Shown piece after piece: positions 1 through 11,485 of a stretch of DNA of 64,000 nt. The notes beneath the pieces were generated by a model, which saw only the letters and a program-made list of their open reading frames with translations, was not told where the DNA came from and did not search any database. Origin of the DNA: Desarmillaria ectypa. Its lineage: Eukaryota > Basidiomycota > Agaricomycetes > Agaricales > Physalacriaceae. Location of the stretch: positions 1,426,001-1,490,000 of the forward strand of contig JAUDYN010000008.1 of assembly GCA_030407005.1 (NCBI GenBank), given 5' to 3'. Both the position numbers and the translations under genes were made by a program. How positions within the stretch are numbered: the first letter of the stretch is position 1; each line of letters begins with the position of its first letter.

Positions 1-99
1 CGACGGCTTGTCAGACCTTGACCTGTTACTACTTCTCTCCGAGGAATTTTTGTGTACCATCAGGCATCGCGGCGGCCCTGCGCGAGACCGAACACCGAG

Positions 100-3000
100 A
101 TGCAGGCGATTGGCCAACAATATGGCACCACTCTCCCTGTTCGTCGACATCGATTTCTACCTCCGTGGTATCGACGAAAGGTCGGACTAACAACGCACTC
201 AACAGGACCAAGTGGAAAGAATTGCAACATTATTTGACTCCCATCTAGAGGTCGTCAGTGATGTAGGTGTCACCCGGACCTTGCTTGCTCTTCTCATTGC
301 AGTTTAGGTTCGTGATTTGTATAGGGACCGTGTCGCTTTGGAGCGCGAATACGCTACCAAGCTTCAGGCATTGACCAAGAAAGCAGCAGAGAAGAAGAGT
401 AAAATGGAGAGCTCGTTTGTAGTCGGAGATGACCCTACCAAGGCATGGGACGAACGGACCTTGAAGCAGAGGTAACTATCCTTGAGGCACCAACTCCGTT
501 CTGCTCACAATGGGCTTTTCAGTACCCTGAATACCGCTTATGATGGAATTATTCAATCCATGACGAACACCGCCGAAGATCACGTAAATGTGGCCGAGGT
601 TCTGACCTCTCAGGTCGTCGACGTTCTCAAAGCTTTAGGGCGCAAAAACGAGGAAACTAAGAAGAAGGTAAGATGTCCCGACGTTCGCGAGTGATTTCAA
701 ATAACTCATCTCTGTGACTGGGAATAGGAGATGCAATTTTTCCAGAAGCTCGTCTCAGATAGGGATCGTACCTACGCTGAACGCCTGAAGGTCAGAACTA
801 TTTCCTGCGATGTAGTTGATAATCGGCCTCTTGAATCAATAATCTAATGGCCGGTCGGCAGAATAAAGCAAAGGTAATAAGAAGGTTTATTCACCGACCG
901 AGGACCTCTCTAACGGATTTGCCTCCAGTATGATGAAGAATGTGGCGAAGTAGACCTTCACCGTCAGAAGCAGGTCGAGTTCGAATTCTTCCCATATGTC
1001 TCCCAGGCACCTGATGAAGTACATTAGGGACGAGTACACGATGACCGACATGCGGAGCGTGTAGCAAGACAAGCAGACCAACAACGCAATGACATGCTAA
1101 ACTGCAAGAAGTGGGATGAATTTGTCTTCGTGCCCGGAACCCCCGTTCACCTGTATCTCATAGTTCATACATTATATCCATCGAGGTGTCGAACAAGATA
1201 AAAGCCAAATTTTACAATGATGACCTACCAGGCCTAGAGGATGTACGTGTTTTACGGTGGTATACCTGACATGATATCGACAGCTGACTTACCCTTTAGC
1301 AATTGCGTATGTATCTGTTTCGATTGACAGCCTTAATGCTCATGCACATGCTCTGCGGACGATCTTAGAACTCCTTCAGAGCCGATTCGTCGAGCGATTT
1401 ACTAAGATTCTCCAGCATGCCCAAGCACTTCAATCCAATCACTTGGATGTCCTGAAAAGTCGATTAACAGCTGTTGAGAGATCCTTGGCAGAGGTCAACC
1501 CTTCGAAGGACCAAGATCTATTTAGTGATCATAATATTCGCCCTTTCAGTGCCCCCAATGACTGGAAATTTGAACCTTGTGCATTTTTTTATGACACTGT
1601 CAGTGATCTTCTTTCTACGTAATCATACTTATCGTCTGATGGATGTAGGAAATTTTGAGTGTTGATCCCGCGCCAAAGGTATTTTTGCAGAACAAACTTA
1701 GCAAGAGTCGAAGCAAGTTGCAAGAGCTTAGGCCTGTGATTGACAATAAGAGTGTGTAATAACTGTCACCCGTCTATCATTCTTCTGAGTTAACTTCTAT
1801 AGAACGAGAACTGGAACAATTTGCCAAGCTCGAGGCCGCTTACGACGCAGAAAGATCGTTAGGGAATGCTGATGAAATAACAGAGGTATGACTATCATTA
1901 TGTTTTGGCGAGGGGATGACGTTAATTGACGTTTTATTATAGAGTTATATGGAAAGTCGACACCAGTTGGTACATTTTGGGTCATCGGAATGTATCTTGA
2001 ATGCCGAAATAGAAGTTATTGCCGCCGCTGTTGGAGGTCTGTACGCAGTCTTCAGTTTATCCGGCGCTTCTCATCCAGACTCCAGATGATTTGGGGGCCC
2101 AAAGACCACATTCTTTTAAGAGCTCGTCTTTTTCTATCCCCACGACTTGCGGTCATTGTCAGGTGGGGTTAATAATATACTCCCTCCCTATCTTTTGCCT
2201 TAACTCAAGCTTTATAGACGTCTATATGGGGCCTCAGTAAGCAGGGAAAGACATGCAAAATCTGTGGGATATCGGTCCATTCCAAATGTGAGCTCAAAGT
2301 AAGACGCCTATCTTGTGCATTCTTGCTCTATGATAACCGATGTCTAACTACCTAGGTGCCTGCTGACTGTCAGCACGGCGGTGCATCACGCAGCTCATCT
2401 ATGCTTTCGCGGAAGTCTACAAGCACAAGCTCACGTTCGACCATTGCGAGCATGTGATTCCCTCGGCTCCAAGTATATGTACTAAATATTCTTCTCTAGC
2501 GCCATCTGTATTGCAGACTCCTACGCCGTCTTCCTTTGTCCAACCCGCTCACGAAGAAGAGGTTTCTTATCCTACAGCCAGGGTCATCTTCGACTTCAAG
2601 GCTACATCCGAGTTCGAACTGAGCGTCACAGGTGAGTTGTCATGAAAGGCTGTGTACCTTTTGCTTACTGTCGTGTTAGATGGCGCCATTGTCAGTGTTA
2701 TGGAACCAGATGACGGTTCCGGATGGGTGAAAGTAGCCGATACTCTTGGCAACGCTGGGCTGGTCCCTGCAACATACTTGGTGCACAGCGAACAAGATTC
2801 AGCCCCTACCCCTACCCCATCTTCTTTCAAATCTGCCGGCAAGGAACAAGGGTCAGGTCAATACGGTATGCATAATACATTTGCCCTTGTACGCGCTTAC
2901 GCAGTCTGATCTATACCACCATTCCCAGTCAGGGTGATCTATCAATACGAAGCTGGGGGCCATGATGAGATTGGTCTTAGAGAGGGTGAAGTCATTGAGT

Positions 3001-3212
3001 TGTCGAGTGGTCCGACTGGTGGTCAGCATTACGGCGATGGATGGTGGGAAGGTAGGAGAACGATGACCGCATCTTCCGGCAATGATTAATTAGAAGTTCC
3101 TCAGGAATTAATTCAACAGGCCAGAAGGGAATATTCCCAAGCAACTACGTACGTTGCATTCCCCTTTCTATTCGAAGACGCTGATCTATTTGCGTAGGTG
3201 GAGATGGTGTGA
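100..3212 (+). CDS. bzz1: Bzz1-type F-BAR / C1 / double SH3 protein
   Basis: This gene encodes a membrane-bending scaffold that in yeasts acts at endocytic actin patches with WASP and type I myosin. Splicing the plus strand gives MQAIGQQYGTTLPDQVERI, joined across an intron with a good branch point at about 186-194, then an F-BAR helical region (to about base 2030) with the conserved stretch VSNKIKAKFYNDDLPGLED. A complete C1 zinc finger follows at about 2110-2370 (His, CGHC, CKIC, His, Cys, Cys in the right order). Two SH3 domains close the protein: one starts ARVIFDF (about 2580-2790), the other VRVIYQY with GWWEG and FPSNYV (about 2930-3212). The domain order F-BAR, C1, SH3, SH3 is diagnostic of Bzz1. 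The gene has well over ten introns of about 50 bp. The start at 100 is chosen because it matches the usual short N-terminus before LPDQ; an upstream exon cannot be excluded. Stop is TGA at 3210-3212. Confidence 0.88.
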
Positions 3213-4861
3213 TGGTTTCAGATATCATACCATCTTTGGATAATTCGGGCATACAACCCATCACTTATTTAAACTTTCCAGCAGCTCTCGCGCCGTTGAT
3301 GCGGGGACATGAGTATGTACTTACATACGGGGATTCATTAACCATCAATGGATCCTGCCGCGATTAATATTTGAGCTCAGTCTCAATAATGAAGTCGTGT
3401 ATACCAGGCGTGTACCTGTTGTTTCCGAATCGCCGTCATTGATGCAAAGAAAAGAGTCCGAGAAGATTATCAGGCAGCGGAGATTTCAATTCAGCGACAT
3501 TGCGTGGACCTGTCATATCTGTATTATCAAAGCAGAGAGCCTTGAGGCGTCTTTCTACATTAGAGCAAATGAAAGTGGTCGCATGCACAAACTAACCCGA
3601 TGGCCGACAAATTTGCACGGAGGAGTTGAGTGCGCGGTTAGCGAAAGGTACGCTGTGGTACTGTTGCGGCTTTAAAGTTTATCAACACAGCAATGGCCAA
3701 CTACGGGGAATGTAGACCTCACCGAGCCTATGGCGCATAGACTACGGCGCGCAGCATTAGAATATTTGACGAGCTACGATGGCAGTGCAGCTCAGTGGAC
3801 CTGAACAAAAGATGCAGTTTGCGGAGCTGAAATTATTCGCTTTGGAGAACTATTACTGATTTTGAGCTGAAAGGTTGCGAAAATATTGAAATGGACATAC
3901 CCACGTCATGGAACATCTTCTGTATTGATGGACCATAACAGTTGATAGGCTTATGGTCTTCTAGCCTACAGAAGTCAGCGGAATCTCGTGAAATCCAGTT
4001 GCGTTATGATAGAGCGTGTATATAAATAAACACACAACTGAGATGGATGTGGTTATTTATTGTCCACTGCTATCGCTTGTGAAACCGGTTACGCGTTGCA
4101 TCCAATGGACTAGAGCAAGGTCTAAGGGTCAGCTCATAGCAACGTCAGGCTTGGGACACAATCAGTCAAGCACACAGTATCTCGTAGCCGAGCCCTCGCT
4201 ACTTGACGACGTGAAATATGCAACGATGACTCCTAACTGGCTTTGGCAGATATATAGACAGCGAAAGACCAGAGCCTTCTCCCAAATGCGTTATAAACGG
4301 TTCCATCTTCTCCAGGGCTGGCTAACTAACTTTCGTTGTGTCAGTTGAAGTTCTCAGGCTGGAGGCATTGTCGACTGCAGTCGGGTCGCTTGTACCGGCG
4401 GAACCTGGGCTGCTACACGATATACGTGAGCAGACTACGATGGTACTTCTGCGATGACTGACTGCGACGACACTCCCAAAGGCTAGAGAATTGATCTATC
4501 TTGGGGGGCGGGGGGTGGTACCTTGCACGTGGTCGCGCACTATAGTGGCCATGACCCTGGCATCCTTAATAAGGGCACATGTTGATGATAACAAAAGAGT
4601 CCTTTCGCCGTTTGACCTTCCAGTACATCCATATCGGTGAAAGGCACTTGATAGTCTTGATTAACTGATTCTCCGCTCGACGACTTCAATGAACGGATTT
4701 CGACTAGCACTACTCTACATCGTTGATCTGAAGCGCGTCCTGAGACCAGCAGTTCATGTAATGAGTGACGATACGCATGTACTCAATGACTTTCCTGCAG
4801 GCAGACGGTCATGGATGATGTCATCTTTTCAAGCTCAAACATCAAATATATAGCTCGCGAA
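3213..4861. other. Intergenic region, no gene recognised
   Basis: About 1.65 kb between bzz1 and the HHE gene. Short open frames occur (for example plus 3397-3675 and 4016-4348), but none shows a domain, a splice pattern or homology I recognise. A G-rich run lies at about 4503-4516. A TATA-like stretch at about 4844-4852 sits just before the proposed start of the HHE gene and may be part of its promoter. Confidence 0.5.
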
Positions 4862-6114
4862 ATGTGGTGCACCGGTAATGCCACATTCCTATTCTAAATT
4901 CTTTGCCAGAAATCTACCTATATCTTTGATCAAAGCCGCTTGAGACTGAACCCAGCTCACTCAAAGTCATTTTTATTATCTCGAACAATAGCGATAGATC
5001 AAGCCCAAAAGACACTCACTGCTGCCATCAAGGAGGACCATGAGGAGGTGTGCCACTCTGCTCGCCCTTTGGTGCCCCTCTTCATGAATTTAACTGCATT
5101 TCATTGGACGTATGAATAATATAATTGTTGTGTCAAAGCTAACGGAAAGGCTCGCTGGTCTTGGCAACTTACTTGGGAAATTGCTCACCACGCCGTAGGA
5201 GAAGAGATCGTTGTCTACCCTCTGATGGAGAAACATCCAGGAGATAAAGGACTCAAGCTGGCAGATGAAGACCGCAATGACCATCAAGTGTGTCATTATC
5301 AATGAGTGTATCCGCGAAAGACCACATGCTAAATGGGCCATATCGCGTCAAAGAGATGCTGAACGACCTCGAACACCTGGAGCCCGGTTCTCAAGATCAT
5401 CAAACGCAGCTGAAAGAGATTGTGGATCACTTACACCAGCACGACGACAACGAGGAAACAAAGGATCTCCCTCTCCTTGAGCCTGTGCTCGGTGTAAAGA
5501 ATAGTAAGAAAACGGCTTACAGCTTCCAAACAATAAAAAATCTCGTTTCAACGCAGTAGGTGATTACTAGTTACTCCTGGTGTGTTGTACCAGTCACTGC
5601 TGGAGCTGGTACATTTTCTCCACAGAAAAACGAGACCTCAAAATGTCGTGACATTTCATTAATGGTAAAACTGGGTCCACAAAAACAACTCGAAAGATGA
5701 GATATTTTCCGTACACTTTTGGGGTAAGGAAAAGAGCCAGAAAAACGGAATAAAACAGGCGTTTCCCGCGGTTAGAACAAAGTAAACCGCTTTTCATTCA
5801 CAGAAAAGAAGCCGTTTTTGGTATGCGAAAAGAGCGTTAGATAGGACTAGTTTTTTATTGTGTTTTCCGTATCCCATTTTTGCAGCATTCAGATGGAAAG
5901 AGACGTCACAACATTTCAGAATAAGTTTTTCCGTCCTGAAAAGGAACAGACCCAGCAGTGAGTCTCATTTATTTCTTCCAGTGCTCATCCTTTTGCGCCG
6001 AACAAGCTACCATACAAGACCTTCCTAGGATTCCTCGCTATGCCTATTGACAAGTTAAAGGTTATATTCTCGGCATTTCCGACTGATGAGATGAAGGAAA
6101 GGGAGCAGGAGTAA
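4862..6114 (+). CDS. Hemerythrin-like (HHE) cation-binding domain protein, probably decaying
   Basis: The reading frame encodes a fungal HHE-domain protein of unknown physiological role; the fold normally binds a di-iron centre with His and Glu/Asp from a four-helix bundle. Recognisable blocks are TAAIKEDHEE (about 5015-5047), ARWSWQLTWEIAHHAVGEE with VYPLMEKH (5150-5240), ADEDRNDHQ (to 5287), MLNDLEHLEPG (from about 5356), and a typical C-terminus HPFAPNKLPYKTFLGFLAMP (5982-6050) ending at TAA 6112-6114. Several things are wrong. No in-frame ATG precedes the first block; I propose a short first exon at 4862-4874 spliced to 4956, but this is weak. At two introns the AG expected at the family's usual exon border is missing (5106-5107 and about 5346), and the only usable AGs lie 42 and 9 bases further in, both in frame. 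The last intron holds a 368-bp insertion. It may be a pseudogene or a gene living on cryptic splice sites. Confidence 0.55.
5594..5961. mobile_element. MITE-like element inside an intron of the HHE gene
   Basis: The intron 5556-5981 is about 426 bp, while neighbours are near 55 bp. Inside it lies a non-coding AT-rich block whose ends are inverted: TCACTGCTGG at 5594-5603 and CCAGCAGTGA at 5952-5961. The similarity continues inward for roughly another 12 bases with mismatches. Removing the block leaves 58 bp with donor gtaggt and acceptor cttccag, a normal intron for this genome. No transposase frame is present, so it would be a non-autonomous DNA element. I could not find a clean target-site duplication, so the superfamily stays open. 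Confidence 0.55.
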
Positions 6115-6288
6115 TTCGAACGATATAAATATTGATACAGCCTTGTAAGTTTTTCTGAAAAATCGACCGTTCAAAAACCAAAAGGAGTGAGTTAAAGGAT
6201 GCTAATAAACATAACGACAAGTACACAATGTAGACGATCCATCTTACTCTGTACAGAAAACAACGAACGAAAGACAAGGAGAAAACAG

Positions 6289-7590
6289 TTAACGACCTCC
6301 ACCGACAAGCGATGTCCTCATATATGGTCCATTCGCTGATAGAGGTCCGTATGCTCCATTTGGTAGGGGGGTTGGTATGGACATAGGTATACCCATACCA
6401 ACTGGTGTCTGCGCAATGCCGGCAGTGATCTGCCCGGGTGTCTGCGCATGCGTGTCCCTGGAAGCCAACGTCCCTCGGTCCTCTCTCTCTGCAATGGTCG
6501 CCCCACCCCGCCCAGGATCCGTTAGACCGTTCGTTAGCGGGAACGTCTGCCCAAAGCCGTACAACTTCCCCGAATACTCCTTGTCATCAATCGTGTCGTT
6601 GAAGTACATTTCGCGCATCTTGAAGAAAGTAGAGGCGGTAAGGAGGGAGTCGGAGCCTGCTGTATGTGAATTGCCAATACGGACAACCTGGAAAAAGCTG
6701 AGCGCCGTGGGACGGAGCAATAGATGATGACGTACCCCTAGGTCGTCTGCCACGTCCTGTAGTCCCCCCCTCAGCACTTTGGATGCCCGCATCATGAATT
6801 TTATATCGTAAACAGTCGGGAACCATATCCGAAGGATGTCGAAGAACTCTTCTTCTGTCTTTGGTAGTGAGACTGCCGTGAGGAGCTTGACGAAGTAACC
6901 AAAATCGTAGCCACTGTATTCAATCACTTAGCCAGTAAGACAACGCGAGAAAGACAAGTACACATGAACAGACGATGGCTCCAAATCGACATGCAAGCGT
7001 GACAGAATATTCAATGCTTACCTGTGGAAAGACACCCATTTAGTGTCGGGAGCCAAAACCATGCCTGATGTTATCATCAGCTCCGCAAAATCCTGTGGTG
7101 AGATGCCGATTTCCTCATGCCGCTGGAAATCGAGGCCGGACTTTTGAAGTAGTTCTATCGAGTCCGGAGCGTACATGTCGTCACTGGAATAGACCACGTC
7201 GAACTTAGTGTCGAAAGGAGAGCAAAGGAAAGAAGTATCGCACTTGACACTGAATCGAAAGTTAAACTGCCACGTCGAGGTCTCCGGTGGAAGGTTACCA
7301 TCCTCATCTGCGAACGTGATGCCAACTTGAATGATCTTGAGAAGGTCGACATTACAGCGCATTGTCTGGTAGTGATAGTCGGAAGAGGTCTTGAAGTTTC
7401 CTATGGGGCGCGCTACAACACCCGGAAACTCGGTGTCCTGGAATTATAAGATGCTGTGAGTCCGGCGCCAGCAGTGGCACAAACGATGAGGATGAACCAT
7501 GGCAATATACGGGTATTTTTCGATAATTTCGCGGATTGCATGCATCTCTGCTTCAAGATTCGGTGCCCATACCTCTCGTATTCGAGACAT
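6289..7590 (-). CDS. pop2: CCR4-NOT complex deadenylase subunit Caf1/Pop2
   Basis: This is the DEDD-family 3'-5' exonuclease that shortens mRNA poly(A) tails within CCR4-NOT in cytoplasm and nucleus. The start MSRIREVWAPNLEAEM is at 7590, and the first exon ends YPYIAM. The next exon opens with DTEFPGVVARP, holding the catalytic Asp and Glu. Later blocks are NVDLLKIIQVG, WQFNFRFS joined to DDMYAPDSIELL, KWVSFH joined to SGYDFGYFVKLLT (catalytic Asp), GGLQDVADDLGV, and RIGNSHTAGSDSLLT (catalytic His and Asp). Two introns (about 7191-7251 and 6684-6735) stay open in frame, so an unspliced reading would wrongly insert 17-21 residues inside the nuclease domain. The tail after FKMREMYFND is low complexity, rich in Gly, Pro and Met. 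The gene is convergent with the HHE gene, with about 175 bp between the stops. Confidence 0.93.
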
Positions 7591-7790
7591 ATTGGGCGGA
7601 AGAAAGTGAGAAGGTGAGAGTTCAAGGCAAAGCTGTCTAATGAGTACAGGTTCGTCATGCCCTCGACCATAACAGGGTCTAATTACGTAATCGATCTATA
7701 GTACCCTGCAGAATAAACTTCAAGTTATTTAGGCCAGCAAGAATTTTTTTAAAAAATAATTCGCAAATAATTCGCCCTATTACACAGCGA

Positions 7791-10700
7791 CTAGAACCAA
7801 GCCATATAGCTGGTGTCACTGAGATCAACTGTAATCGCGCCGTGATCGAAATTCACGGTTTCGTGCTTCCCAACACGAGGGTCCGACGGAGAGAATGGTG
7901 TTGGCGGCGCCGATGCAAAATTATAGCGGTCGTCGACGGTTATTCCAGCGCTGTGGAAGCGATAAACCTCTGGCAACCATGTACTTTCGTCCTCCATACT
8001 TTGAAGATGTGATACATACATCCGCGAGACAGGCGACGCTGGCGTCGACATTATCTGCTCAGTGTATTGGCACAAAGATGGATGTGCATCAGTGAAAGAA
8101 GGGGGTAATACGACATTGGAGGCGCCGGGACCTTTCGATGTGTCCATCATAGAGCTTTCGATTGAGCCGTCATGCAAGGAGTTCCGTCGCACTTGCATGT
8201 GCAAGTGGCGAGACTTTTCCGCCATCTTTTCCATCAGAGGCTAGAAGAAACGATGGATCGGCCACCTGGGGTACAAAGTTCACATACAAACCACTCACGA
8301 GGGCCTTCGCGCTGAACGGGAGAATAGTCGCTGCATGTATAAATAGTTGTCGAACTCGCTCAAGATCTTGAAGAGCAAACGTGGCTAAAGGACTTGACGG
8401 TGCTCTTGATATGAATAATGACAATGTAACCTGAAAAGGCGGCTGTTAGTATTGGTTCAATTGAAAGGATGGGAAGCATACAGCTGCCGAAAAGGCATTA
8501 AACCAGAAACATAGAAAACGGGCGCTTAAGTGCTGTTCTTGGTCATATAATTTGGCGACAGTAGAAATTAAAGAGGATGCTCCAAGATATGTCGCTACAA
8601 CAGATGGTGCGAATCGATGGTGGAAGTCAAAGGGCTCAGGACAATTAGTCATGGCGTCCGTGAAGTATCGACGATGGAGTTGCAGAAGAGCTTCATAACG
8701 CTTAGATATATGTGGCGTACGACAAGACTGAACGCACCAATATCTCTACTCGTAGCAACAAATGCTCGTTGCATCGATAACAGACGAGTTTTGACTGCGT
8801 TCACGATACTACTTTCGTCTAGAAGGGGCGGAACACCAAACGTCCGAACCACTCTGTCAAGGGATATGATATGAAAATAATCGGGGGGCGTGACAGTAAT
8901 CATGGCTTCCAAAATCGGAGTCAAGCACTCGATGAAGAAAGTATTCTTCCACTCATGATCTAGCGTAATTCATTAGTTCAATATTCAAATCGAGGGTGAA
9001 TTTGCGTTAACACCACTCACACAATATTTCTTCCCGAGAGACACTCAGCCCCTTAGCATGGTAATTAGGACGCTTAACGTCGACATGGGCTAGGGAAATG
9101 GATGGCGGTCGTCCCAGAGACAAACTCTGCATACAAGTCAGCGATTGGTGGGCATTGGATTTTAAGGGACAAACTAGTCGGCAATCTAGATTCAGTAGTT
9201 CCCAAAACAGAAACCTCCGTCTATCTTCCTCCTCAGGGATGACCTTCAACCTGCTGCCGTCCCGGTCTGGAAATTCAAAGTTAGTATATTCTGGACACAG
9301 GTAAAAAAAAAAAGGCAAATGTACGTAGGCCAAGCTGTACAAATACCAAAGATCAGTACCAAGAGAAAGAAAGATGGAGACCTAAATCGCACCCCTTGCG
9401 CCAATTTCGCAATGAATCCTAGTAAATTCCAGGCATATCCCACGGCTTTCTTGTTATCCGAAAACACCAAATGGTACCAAACCATAAAGAACTACTTGGT
9501 CGTCAAGTCCAGGCTGCGGATGTGACGTACAATGACTGACATACCAAAGCGTGCAGCTCATCAAAATCAGGTTCCTCCATCAGCGGAATTTCGCAAACGG
9601 CAGCACGAGCAAGATGGTGGTAGGCTTCACCGTGCAGCGAGCCCAACGGCTTGTGTAGATCGACCAAGGACCCAATCGATAGAATCATAAGTAACAAAGC
9701 GAGACGGCGGGGACCTAGGTCTTCAATAGATGACACATAGCAGTGATGTATAAGATTTTGCAAGAAACTTTCCGAGGCGTCGAGATTGTACCTATGCAAC
9801 GGGATAAGATCCGAATGAAAGCAAGCGAGTAGCAAAATTCTTACTGCCAAAGAGCATTGCGACATGCCTGTTCGCAAAGACGGCGCGTTTCCTCGATGGG
9901 GGGAAGGCAATCTCTGATGCGTTTGCGAACGCCGACATCCACCGACCAGGGAAAGGGAAAGGCGACACTCAGATGGAGGATGTCGGAGGGTATATTAAGG
10001 TCAGGGACTATTGCCAACGCGCCGTATGGCTTCGTGGGTTCAAGGTCAGTCGGGATCCCAAGATCAATAGAAGAGAAGGCCCACTATAAGGTTAGGCCGC
10101 TGGAGAGAACAAATCAGCCCTGACGTATGTGCACAATATCACAGTACTCACATCCATGGAATAATCTTCGGGCTTCCGCTGCGCATTGGGGAAATCCACA
10201 AGATTCTTAGGCGTATCATCGCGACTGTGAGCCTCAGTGGTAGGAGACTGGCGCAGCTGAGAGTTTTTAATGCGTAAGAGGTCAGGTGTGAGCAGCGGAT
10301 GTGGCTCATTTGAATGAGAGGCTTGAAGGGTTTGCAGCCCGTCTTCTAATTGACGCACACGGTCACTGAGTTGGGTAATTCTTTCATGCAGCTGCTCAGT
10401 GTTCGCGAGAATAAACCTGGGATCAGTCAGTAAAACGTAGAAGGCAAGGCAAGGAGAATGGACCGACCGGCTTCCACGACCCGAAGTCAAAGCACCTAGA
10501 AGCAGAGAGTTGGCTTTTTTCTTGGAGCAACATAATGAGAAGCACCAACCTTCGGGGCAGATATCGCTGCACCCTCTCTTTCTGCATGACTGTGAACACA
10601 GAAAAATCAGGGTCCAGGAACATTTCGCTACAAATTCACTGACCTGACAGGGGAACACACGATCGCACTGAATTGCGACGCAAATTCAACTTTCAATTAC

Positions 10701-11028
10701 ATGCCACAAAGACGAACATACCTTCAGCTTAAGCCTGGGTACTTTTTTCAGCAAAAATACCTAGAATAACATGAAATACTCACCTTCGGCACTCTCTGCA
10801 AGACAACAGTCGACTGCGCTCCTTTTCTGGAGTTTTGTGAGCTGGCACATCCTGACGACTGATTCTTGAATTTTCTGGCACATCCTGAGGCTGGCTATGG
10901 TGGAAATTGTCTTGGTACATATCGTCCGGTGGGTGAGGCCAGCCGCCGCGGGGCCTTTTTGGAGGTCGGCTGCCTTCCCCGCCGTCTCCGTGCATATCCA
11001 AGTCTGAGGGAGCCCTAGGGTCATACAT
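7791..11028 (-). CDS. Zn2Cys6 fungal transcription factor, tandem copy A
   Basis: The N-terminus MYDPRAPSDLDMHGDGG leads to a basic patch and a Gal4-type zinc cluster: C-RE-C-RRLKLK-C-DRVFP-C-QS-C-RKRGCSDI-C. The cluster is spread over four exons at about 10560-10800, one of them only 13 bases (10722-10734, encoding LKLK). A leucine-rich coiled coil (ANTEQLHERITQLSDRVRQL, about 10370-10420) should give dimerisation. Then comes the fungal-specific transcription factor middle region, with LNIPSDILHLSVAFPFPWSV (about 9945-10005), RRLALLLMI, and VFSDNKKAVGYAWNLLGFIA. The end is SDTSYMAWF with TAG at 7791-7793. It probably binds CGG-type half sites in the nucleus; the target pathway cannot be read from sequence. 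Copy B next door has the same exon plan and the same MAWF ending, so this is a tandem duplication. I chose the ATG at 11028 by alignment with copy B; another in-frame ATG lies at 11148. Confidence 0.85.
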
Positions 11029-11485
11029 TGCGGACCAAAAATCAGATAAAAAGAACGAAAAAGACAAAGAGCATAGAAAGTGTGAATCAGAAGGAACTCC
11101 GTAGGGGCCTCGGGGTTGAAGCTTGTGGAAGGTTGATTTGATGGCCAAGGCAAACAGTCCTGTTATATTTGGCCGAATTCCGCTCCCTCAGGTTGGCCGG
11201 TGCAGTTTTGGTCGATCCGTACTCTGAATATCAGTTTTCCGGCTTTCTTTCTTTCAATAAGTCTCCTGATTCGCCTTTGCTCATTTTATTTGATTCTGTT
11301 ACCCGTATCTCCATGTCTTCGGTGATTATTTTTAGATCGGCTATCAACCCCGAGCAACACGGAACTCGAGTCCGAAAACAGGCAACAGATCTGCAAGTTC
11401 GAGTTATTCTATTCAATAAGACAGGCATAGTATGTAAATATTCAAAACACAAGTATTGGGAAGAGCAGAAAACCAATATTCTTCT
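11029..11485. other. Intergenic region between the two transcription factor genes
   Basis: About 457 bp between the start of copy A and the stop of copy B. It should hold the promoter of copy A and the 3' UTR of copy B. An open frame runs through on the plus strand (11169-11624), but it overlaps the copy B C-terminus and shows no domain, so I do not call it. Confidence 0.5.

Noticed and set aside
3397..4348. Open frames in the first intergenic region
   Set aside because: No recognisable domain, start context or intron pattern; lengths are within chance for this composition.
6377..6727. Plus-strand open frame of 116 codons
   Set aside because: It lies entirely opposite the pop2 coding exons and shows no domain; it is a shadow frame.
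7191..7251. An insertion of about 20 residues in the Pop2 nuclease domain
   Set aside because: The extra segment has a GT donor and AG acceptor, and its removal restores the family sequence WQFNFRFS-DDMYAPDS, so it is an in-frame intron.
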